Source: Nostocales cyanobacterium LEGE 11386 (lineage in GTDB: Bacteria; Cyanobacteriota; Cyanobacteriia; Cyanobacteriales; Nostocaceae). Taken from it: a stretch of DNA of 64,000 bases. The DNA lies in NCBI GenBank assembly GCA_015207155.1, contig JADEXK010000029.1, positions 1 to 64,000 on the forward strand, in the 5' to 3' direction. Positions 58,467 through 64,000 of the stretch are shown one piece after another; the stretch's first letter is position 1; every line of letters starts with the position of its first letter. The position numbers and the translations under genes are program-made. The notes beneath the pieces are model-generated. The model was not told the origin of the DNA and made no database searches. It saw only the letters and a list, made by a program, of their open reading frames with translations.

Positions 58467-58706
58467 ATGTTTATTACTGATTTAAATATCCTAGAAACTG
58501 TTGAAGCTGCAAATGTTCTTGGTGGTTGTTGTTGTTATAGTAAAAATGACAGAAAGGATGACAAGAAAGACAAAAAAGATGACAAGAAAGACAAATATGA
58601 TAGCAAGAATGACAGAAATGGTGACAAGAAAGATAGAGATGTAGAATCGTACGGCACAACTACATATACCATTAACATCGTACAAACCGCAGATGTTTAT
58701 ATTTAG
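58467..58706 (+). CDS. Double-glycine-leader peptide 1, Lys/Asp-rich core
   Basis: A 79-residue precursor. The leader MFITDLNILETVEAANVLGG (20 residues) fits the double-glycine type cut by C39 peptidases. The 59-residue core begins with three cysteines (CCCY) and continues with an imperfect Lys/Asp repeat (KDDKKDKKDDKKDKYD), ending in a Thr/Val-rich tail. AGGAGA precedes the ATG at 6 nt spacing. It lies 458 bp behind the exporter genes with its own promoter. The activity is unknown: bacteriocin, signal or matrix peptide are all possible. The low-complexity core makes database homology unreliable. Confidence 0.75.
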   Translation: MFITDLNILETVEAANVLGGCCCYSKNDRKDDKKDKKDDKKDKYDSKNDRNGDKKDRDVESYGTTTYTINIVQTADVYI

Positions 58707-58934
58707 TTAGAATTCGTTGGTATTTTCAACTTAATTTTTGCCTATTATTATTCTATAAATGAGGACAAAAACTGTCAAATTTATATGATAATAAGGCAGT
58801 AACAATTTTGTGACCAATTGAGTATTGCTAGTTTTTAATTTCAAACCATATTTGAGTCCTGAGCTATCTGATGTAACACATTAATTTTTGCTTCTGACTC
58901 TTCTATGAGTGAGGCATATAACTGGCAATTTCAA

Positions 58935-58975
58935 AGAGAATAGGGAATAAAGTTTCCTATTCTCTATTCTTTTTT
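58935..58975 (+). terminator. Terminator downstream of peptide gene 1
   Basis: AGAGAATAGGGAA (58935-58947) pairs with TTCCTATTCTCT (58954-58965), followed by ATTCTTTTTT. Confidence 0.75.
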
Positions 58976-59210
58976 GGATAATTGTATATCTATCAGCAGT
59001 AGGGAATCTGAAGCTAATTAAATCAGATTACTATATTTTACAATCTTTAAAACAGCCATGTTTTTGAAATATATAACAGTAGATTCAGCAATAAATAACA
59101 AATTTATTGCTGAATTTGTCATGTTTTTGCATATTTTTTAAGTTAATAATTAAATCAATTAGCACATACTTATATGATGATTATTTTTATGGAAATCAAG
59201 ACAAAAAACA

Positions 59211-59268
59211 TTGACTTTTGGAAAAAAATAACTATAGTAGAAATATAACCAATTAAAACAAATTGGTT
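59211..59268 (+). promoter_or_regulatory. Promoter and inverted repeat of peptide gene 2
   Basis: TTGACT (59211-59216), 16-nt spacer, TATAGT (59233-59238), then AACCAATT (59247-59254) opposite AATTGGTT (59261-59268) around AAAACA. It parallels the element before peptide gene 1. Confidence 0.7.
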
Positions 59269-59313
59269 AGCAAAACTTTTCTAAGACCAACTAAAAATTT
59301 CCAGGAAAAACTC

Positions 59314-59628
59314 ATGATTATTTCTGAATTGAACGTTTTAGAAGCTGTTGAAGGTTCTGCTGTTGTTGGTGGTGGCGGTTTCAAGATCGATAACAAGAAA
59401 GATGAAAAAATCGACAGCAAAGTAAATGTTGATATCTTTAAAAAACTTGATGTAAAAGTTGATATTATCGGTAACTTTGCTGATGCTCAGGCAGTTGCTC
59501 AAGCATATGGCGAAAACACAGATGCTGAAACTATCACTTTTGCAGAAGTATACGAAGGTTATTCTTCTGATGCTGCTTCCCGTTCAACAGCAGCAGCTCT
59601 CAAAGGAAACAATAAGTACAAAAAATAG
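59314..59628 (+). CDS. Double-glycine-leader peptide 2
   Basis: A 104-residue precursor with leader MIISELNVLEAVEGSAVVGG, closely similar to peptide 1 in length and spacing. The core (84 residues) begins GGFKIDNKKDEK and is charged, then Ala/Ser/Tyr-rich. AGGAAAA lies just before ATG 59314; an open frame to a TTG at 59263 would put 17 residues before the leader and is unlikely. It shares promoter and inverted repeat with peptide 1 and has its own terminator. It has no cysteines, so no disulfide or lanthionine rings are expected. Confidence 0.78.
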   Translation: MIISELNVLEAVEGSAVVGGGGFKIDNKKDEKIDSKVNVDIFKKLDVKVDIIGNFADAQAVAQAYGENTDAETITFAEVYEGYSSDAASRSTAAALKGNNKYKK

Positions 59629-59644
59629 ATCAAGATGATGTTTG

Positions 59645-59686
59645 AGATAGATAGTGGCTAAAAGCCGCTCTCTATCTCTTTCTTTG
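59645..59686 (+). terminator. Terminator downstream of peptide gene 2
   Basis: An interrupted stem (AGATAG and GTGGCT opposite AGCCGC and CTATCT) with a 3-nt apical loop is followed by CTTTCTTT. Confidence 0.7.
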
Positions 59687-59925
59687 GATCTGACAATAGT
59701 AATCGCTGAAGGCTTTAAAATAAAATGTTTTTAGCGATATAAGTAAGCTCAATCTAATTTAATATTTCAGATTGAGCTAAACCAATAAAAACCTTTAATT
59801 AATAAATTATGTAATATAACTTAAATATAAAATAGCTGATAAATACCTGTATAAGCTAATGACAAAAATATTTTAAACTGGATGTAACTAATATTTTTCT
59901 AATAAATAAGAGTAGATGATAAAAT

Positions 59926-60102
59926 ATGCCTCGTTATCAAGTTGTAGTCAAACGTATAGTCTCATCTAATGGCAAGATTATTGCTGAAGCGAAAAGTATA
60001 GCTTCGGCATATAGCAATGGTAAAAGTGAGATTAATCAAAGCATTTCAGTCACACTTTCTTCTGATAGCAGTTCCTCAACATCTATTTCTAATTTTAATT
60101 AA
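59926..60102 (+). CDS. 58-residue Ser-rich small protein in the peptide locus, no GG leader
   Basis: ATG 59926 to TAA 60100-60102 encodes MPRYQVVVKRIVSSNGKIIA plus 38 residues with a Ser-rich C-terminus (TLSSDSSSSTSISNF). The start lacks a strong ribosome site (AGAG about 14 nt upstream). No double glycine is present, so it is not an obvious C39 substrate. The alternating hydrophobic N-terminal pattern suggests a beta structure. Position between two GG-leader genes suggests a function with them, for example as an immunity or accessory protein, but this is inference. Confidence 0.55.
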   Translation: MPRYQVVVKRIVSSNGKIIAEAKSIASAYSNGKSEINQSISVTLSSDSSSSTSISNFN

Positions 60103-60151
60103 TCAGACTGAAGAAATAAAGTTTCAGAAAACCATAAAATTTTCACTCATT

Positions 60152-60195
60152 CCACACCTATGAAAACAATTGACGCGATGTTTTCATAGGTGTGG
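60152..60195 (+). terminator. Long perfect hairpin after the 58-residue gene
   Basis: CCACACCTATGAAAACA (60152-60168) is the exact inverse of TGTTTTCATAGGTGTGG (60179-60195): a 17-bp stem with a 10-nt loop. It lacks a strong U-run. Confidence 0.65.
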
Positions 60196-60276
60196 GATTT
60201 CAAATCACTGGTTATTAGTCCTGATTAATTAATACCAATGATGTTGACAATGCCTAATAAAGTTATAATATTGCAA

Positions 60277-60311
60277 GTAATACCCTACTCTTATAAAGAG
60301 TAGGGTATTAC
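60277..60311. terminator. Second long perfect hairpin, between convergent small genes
   Basis: GTAATACCCTACTCTT (60277-60292) is the inverse of AAGAGTAGGGTATTAC (60296-60311), with a 3-nt loop. Its position 3' of peptide gene 3 (minus strand) and 3' of the 58-residue gene suggests a bidirectional terminator. Confidence 0.65.
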
Positions 60312-60418
60312 CAAAAATTGCAAATTACTGTAACGAAAGAATTATACAATGCAATTTTGGTATGAAAATAGAAAATCTGAGTTTAAAGCTAGAGAATTAC
60401 AAATCTAACCGGATATTT

Positions 60419-60724
60419 TTAGTATTTACTTGTGATTAAAATCATAGTTTCTTGTCGGTAAGACAGGGAGAAATTTTTACTATCTCTAGCCGTAGCTAAC
60501 GCTATTCCTGTAGCCTTACTAACTCTCGCCCAATCATTCTCGTCTACAATAGCATTAGTTTTGGTAAAAGTATTAGAGCTATCTCCAACACCAACGGCTG
60601 AAGCCGTTACATCAGCATATCCAGGTGCAACAGACATTTGAATGTCGGTACTAGTACTTATGCCTCCGATAATGCTGTCTGCACATGCTGCAATTTCCCA
60701 AAAATCTAAGTCTTTAATAATCAT
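60419..60724 (-). CDS. Double-glycine-leader peptide 3, opposite strand
   Basis: A 101-residue precursor with leader MIIKDLDFWEIAACADSIIGG (given here as 21 residues in two parts: MIIKDLDFWEIAAC and ADSIIGG), like peptides 1 and 2 in length and hydrophobic spacing. The core (80 residues) is Ser/Thr/Ala/Val-rich (STSTDIQMSVAPGYADV). AAGG lies 8 nt before the ATG. It does not share the promoter element of the other two, so it may be regulated separately while using the same exporter. Confidence 0.72.
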   Translation of the reverse strand: MIIKDLDFWEIAACADSIIGGISTSTDIQMSVAPGYADVTASAVGVGDSSNTFTKTNAIVDENDWARVSKATGIALATARDSKNFSLSYRQETMILITSKY

Positions 60725-61112
60725 GATGTTTACCTTTTAAATAGGTCTAAATTATTTTTAAATATATCATCAAAAAGACATCAAAAACTAAGTTAAACAG
60801 TTTATTTTTTTATTTTCTAAAATATGCAATAATGTACTTTAAATAAATTTAAGGTTGTTATCTCTGTTAAATCTAACATTAGATAGATACATATATAAAA
60901 ATCAGAAATACCTTTTATAGCAATATATCTAATAAGTTTTTCTTCTCTGTGAAACTTACATTTTCTACCTTTATACCTTTGTAGTTCAAAAGTTATTTTT
61001 TACCACTAAGATACCAAGAAAAATACATTCCATCTTGAAAGGGTTAGGGTTTAAGACTTCAGTAGCTCCAATCCCCAGTCCCTAGTTTCTCTAACATTGC
61101 AGATATTATTTA
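60725..61112. other. AT-rich upstream region of peptide gene 3
   Basis: No gene seen. It contains the presumed promoter of the minus-strand peptide gene, but no TTGACT-N16-TATA copy of the kind found for peptides 1 and 2. Confidence 0.4.
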
Positions 61113-61301
61113 ACGTGAATTCGATGAACCTCTCCCCAACCCCTCTCCGACGCGGAGAGGGGCTGAAAATACAACGAAAAATTAGGCTTTAAAAGCCTCT
61201 AACGCCACTTGCTACAAGTCGGCAAAGCCGCCCAACGCAGTGGCTCCTCCTTGTAGGGGAGAGGTTTGGAGAGGGGTTTTTTTAATCCGTCGAACTCACG
61301 T
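61113..61301. mobile_element. MITE copy 2 (189 bp) with 7-bp target duplication
   Basis: Ends ACGTGAATTCGATG and GTCGAACTCACGT match copy 1 in inverse orientation, including the CCCCTCTCC and GGAGAGGGG arms. The flanking direct repeat TTATTTA lies at 61106-61112 and 61302-61308. The right duplication contains the stop codon of the pentapeptide-repeat gene. Confidence 0.8.
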
Positions 61302-63575
61302 TTATTTAAGATAAATAAGTAAGTTTAATCCTGGAATGGTGCGAGAAAGTGTCCACAAAACTAGCGTGATGTAAAGTACACCCAAACTCCACTGATACCA
61401 AGCAAGTGTGGCGATGATACCCGGTAAATGTTCGTCTCGCAGGCGAATATCGTTAAATCCTAACCTCACCAGATTGTTCAGACTAAAGTCGTAGTAATTT
61501 AGCCAATTCCAACGACGGTTCCACAAAAGAGGCATATATCTTTCACGAAATATTTGGTTTCTTGGTATTACTGGTAATCGTCCAATTAGCAATCGTAACT
61601 GCCGGAAAGTACCGTCTTCTGTAAAATAAGAAACATCCATTAAATCGTGATAGCGACCTTTTTGATAAAGTCGAATTAATAAAGCCACTGGTAGGGGGAC
61701 AATAATTATCAAAAGACACCCTAGTGTCAACCAAGGCTGTTCAGCATTACGAAAGATAGCTAATAAGCTAAAGAGTGTTAAACAGCTAAAACCAGCTAAT
61801 ATCCATGTAGTTTCGTAATATGTGGGAATAATTGCGACTGGATGTAAGCGACGATAGCGATCTACTAACCAAAATAGCCAGCCAAAAAAAGCGATCGCTA
61901 CTCCTCCCACGCCAAACACTAACCAAAAACTGGTACCATAACCACTCAACAGCAGCAGTACACTCAACGCCAACCATCTGGCGGCGTGTATTAGCCACCC
62001 ACCAGGAGAAAGAGGTTCAGCCACAACTAGGCGATCGCTGAGTTGATTATATGTTTCTAAATCGATGTCTGCTAAACTTAATAGCTCACTGCTATTGCGA
62101 AACGGTTTAACAACACGACGCTGTGCGATCGCTTCTGCTTGAGTTGTACTAAAACCCAGATTAATCAAACTGCTGAGGGAAGCAGTATTAATATTTGTAT
62201 CTACCAGACGATGGCTTAATTCAATTAATCGCAGTCGTTGTTTTGTATACTCCAGTTGATTAGCGTCAGCGATTTGCTGCTGCTGACGGAAATTTTGTCC
62301 TAAATTCCGCAAAATATTTTGATTACCTTGCGAGGTAGGAACATGAAACATTTTACCAATCTCGCCGGGATTGCCTAAAATTTTTGCTTGATTCGAGTTA
62401 AAAGTTAAACCAGGTACATTTAAAAAAGCTTTTTTAGCAAACCTCGCATCACTAAAATCTGCTTGGTTAAAAATACTAGCACCACGTAAATTTACAGGTT
62501 GGTTAAACTGTACTTCTCGAAAAATCACAGCTTGCTCAAAAATGGCTTCTGTGAGGAAGAAAAACTGATTAAAATTAGCTTTAGTAAATTGTACTTGATT
62601 AGCAAAACGCACACCCGAGAAATCAGCATTTCCTAGCCATTGTGTTCTATTAAATTTAGCAGATTGCTGAAAACTAGCTGCATTGAATTTGGCAGCATCT
62701 TGAAACGTGCTGTCTTGGAAATCAGCACTTTCTTGAAACTGGATTTCTTTAAAATTAGCTTTGTCAAAAAAAATACTGGTTTGAAAATTACTCAATTTCC
62801 AAAAATTAGCGCCAGTGAAACGCACAGAACGGCTAAATCTAGTTTCAGTCCAGTTAGCTGGTTGGAGAAAAGTGGCGTTTTCTGCATCCACAGGCTGAAA
62901 AAAGAACGTATTCGGAAACTGCACCTCCCCATTAAAGCGAGTTTGCACCAAAGTCAAAGAACCACGAAACACACTAATTTCGCTAGATGCACTCGGCTGA
63001 TTTCCCAAAAGCGCCCGACAGTCTTTAGAATTAGGTAAAGCGATCGCCTGAGACTGTAAACAAACAAAGCGTAAATGTTCCAGTTGTTCTTGTTCGCTAG
63101 CAGTAAAAATCGGCGCATAAACACTTACAGGCTGCTCACTAGATATTGCTGAGGCATAAAGAGGTGTTCTTAAACCCAAATCACTACCTAAAAAATCCCC
63201 TTGAATTAAAGAATAACTCAGGTCTAAACCCAAAGGTTTTGTCCCCGACTTTTGCAATTCCTTGCGCAGTAATTGGTAGAAACTATCACGAAATTCCGCA
63301 TTTTCTGGACGCAAATCAATTACCATCTTCCGCAAATCCACAGTCAAATTACCCTCGTGGATTGTCGGTGTCCGCAGTCGTTCTTGCAACAATTCCAAAG
63401 TTAAAGGTGTACGTTCTATTTGAGCTTGAGTTGCTCTAGCAGGTACAGAAAACAACAGAATTAATAAAAAGCACAGACACACAAAAATTAAACGCAGATA
63501 TACACAAAATCTTACCTCCGCGCTCCTCTGTGTTTCCCTTTGCGCTCCTTTGCGTTGAACAAAAAATTTAAACAA
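61302..63575 (-). CDS. Pentapeptide-repeat membrane protein with HhH-like segment
   Basis: A 757-residue protein. An N-terminal hydrophobic signal/anchor (about 27-48) is followed by a region of unknown fold. Long pentapeptide repeats (about 200-370; FQDSTFQDAAKFNAASFQQS type) precede a helix-hairpin-helix-like segment (INTASLSSLINLGFSTTQAE near 455) and a C-terminal region with about four membrane helices. The first 22 residues (QRKGAQRETQRSAE) are encoded by CTTTGCG-type repeat DNA, so the true start could be a downstream GTG/TTG. The function is unknown. The stop abuts a MITE. Confidence 0.75.
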   Translation of the reverse strand: MFKFFVQRKGAQRETQRSAEVRFCVYLRLIFVCLCFLLILLFSVPARATQAQIERTPLTLELLQERLRTPTIHEGNLTVDLRKMVIDLRPENAEFRDSFYQLLRKELQKSGTKPLGLDLSYSLIQGDFLGSDLGLRTPLYASAISSEQPVSVYAPIFTASEQEQLEHLRFVCLQSQAIALPNSKDCRALLGNQPSASSEISVFRGSLTLVQTRFNGEVQFPNTFFFQPVDAENATFLQPANWTETRFSRSVRFTGANFWKLSNFQTSIFFDKANFKEIQFQESADFQDSTFQDAAKFNAASFQQSAKFNRTQWLGNADFSGVRFANQVQFTKANFNQFFFLTEAIFEQAVIFREVQFNQPVNLRGASIFNQADFSDARFAKKAFLNVPGLTFNSNQAKILGNPGEIGKMFHVPTSQGNQNILRNLGQNFRQQQQIADANQLEYTKQRLRLIELSHRLVDTNINTASLSSLINLGFSTTQAEAIAQRRVVKPFRNSSELLSLADIDLETYNQLSDRLVVAEPLSPGGWLIHAARWLALSVLLLLSGYGTSFWLVFGVGGVAIAFFGWLFWLVDRYRRLHPVAIIPTYYETTWILAGFSCLTLFSLLAIFRNAEQPWLTLGCLLIIIVPLPVALLIRLYQKGRYHDLMDVSYFTEDGTFRQLRLLIGRLPVIPRNQIFRERYMPLLWNRRWNWLNYYDFSLNNLVRLGFNDIRLRDEHLPGIIATLAWYQWSLGVLYITLVLWTLSRTIPGLNLLIYLK

Positions 63576-63586
63576 ACCCCTTCAAC

Positions 63587-64000
63587 TCACTCATCCCTCA
63601 TCAGTAAAACAATTTTACCCGTGATAGAGCCAGTTTCCAGAAGTTGATGAGCTTTAGCCGCTTCCGCCAGAGGAAACTTATGACTAACGTGGATTTTTAA
63701 CTTACCTTCATTCATCCAAATAGCACACTGCTCAAGAATCTCTGCATGATGTTTCAGACTCTCCTCCAATCCTTGCAACATTGGTGTCAGCATTAATTCC
63801 AAACCAATGCGGAGATTACGTAATCTAGCAGTTTTCCAAACAGTATTAGCCTTGGGTTCCAAAATCGTTACAATATCACCATATATCCGCACAGCTGGAA
63901 AAGTTTTTTCAAAGGTTTCGCCACCAACAGTATCAAAAGCTAAATCTACACCTTCACCACCAGTCCAAGCTAAAGCTGCTTCGACAAAATCTGTTTGCTT
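63587..64000 (-). CDS. Zinc-type/quinone oxidoreductase-like protein, 5' end beyond the window
   Basis: The frame is open from base 64000 down to 63587, giving 137 C-terminal residues of the medium-chain dehydrogenase family. The Rossmann part includes GGEGVDLAFDTVGGETFEK at the window edge, then PLAEAAKAHQLLETG and GKIVLLMRDE at the end. An internal Met at 63892 is not the start because homologous sequence continues upstream. The quinone oxidoreductase subgroup is likely but not certain. Confidence 0.85.
   Translation of the reverse strand, partial: KQTDFVEAALAWTGGEGVDLAFDTVGGETFEKTFPAVRIYGDIVTILEPKANTVWKTARLRNLRIGLELMLTPMLQGLEESLKHHAEILEQCAIWMNEGKLKIHVSHKFPLAEAAKAHQLLETGSITGKIVLLMRDE

Noticed and set aside
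58474..58685. Two minus-strand Cys/His/Val-rich frames opposite peptide gene 1
   Set aside because: They are the complement of the Lys/Asp repeat, lack a ribosome site, and the forward frame has a leader, RBS and promoter.
58467..60724. Precursors as Nif11 or NHLP-type leaders
   Set aside because: The leaders are only 20-21 residues long and no modification enzyme is encoded nearby.

Overview
The window comes from a filamentous, heterocystous-type cyanobacterium of the Nostoc/Anabaena group. This rests on frequent HIP1 octamers (GCGATCGC), short tandem heptamer repeats of the STRR type inside and between genes, cyanobacterial markers (LdpA, a Ycf45-type R3H ATPase, tandem Yfr2-like small RNAs) and a Fut-type ferric iron transporter. 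No tRNA, rRNA or CRISPR array was recognised.

Layout. 1-5.3 kb: a ferric iron ABC transporter with two tandem binding proteins (futA-futA-futB-futC), then a DUF29 protein. 6.2-8.6 kb: purH, two tandem Yfr2-like sRNA genes, an IS200/IS605-like end relic and a MITE carrying a second nested element. 8.7-18.7 kb, minus strand: ycf45-like ATPase and ldpA, then a three-gene signalling block (response regulator/histidine kinase, response regulator-GGDEF-EAL, hybrid histidine kinase). 19.4-26.2 kb: housekeeping genes (MOSC protein, lepB, pyrC, tsaE, yvcK, ruvC).

26.4-31.9 kb is an accessory, defence-like island. It holds an HsdR-N-domain/N6-adenine methylase fusion, a half-size specificity subunit, a HEPN protein with an R-x4-H motif, a two-domain HTH protein, a degraded C-rich ORF, and a translationally coupled mini-ORF/HTH pair. 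No HsdR motor subunit is present. 32.1-37.9 kb: TrkA-N protein, nucleotide-transporter-like/HEAT protein, infC and an elongated Fur homologue. 38-40.8 kb: an ABC exporter gene broken by a small palindromic insertion, and an Rpn/PD-(D/E)XK protein. 41-45.8 kb: a siderophore uptake locus (binding protein, AMIN-TonB receptor, AraC/PchR regulator). 46-48.4 kb: alpha/beta hydrolase, BON protein, ilvH.

49-60.7 kb is AT-rich accessory DNA. A GH28-like beta-helix protein with a C-terminal Calx-beta domain precedes a peptide export cassette: C39-peptidase ABC exporter with an N-terminal cyclic-nucleotide-binding-like region, HlyD adaptor and parvulin-like protein. Four small genes follow. Three encode peptides with double-glycine leaders of 20-21 residues, one of them on the opposite strand, and the fourth is a 58-residue protein without a leader. 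The first two peptide genes share the same promoter geometry (TTGACT-N16-TATAkT) followed 10 nt later by a covarying inverted repeat. I consider this the best candidate for an undescribed system, with the HEPN-containing modification island second. The window ends with a pentapeptide-repeat membrane protein, whose stop codon abuts a second MITE copy, and a truncated quinone-oxidoreductase-like gene.
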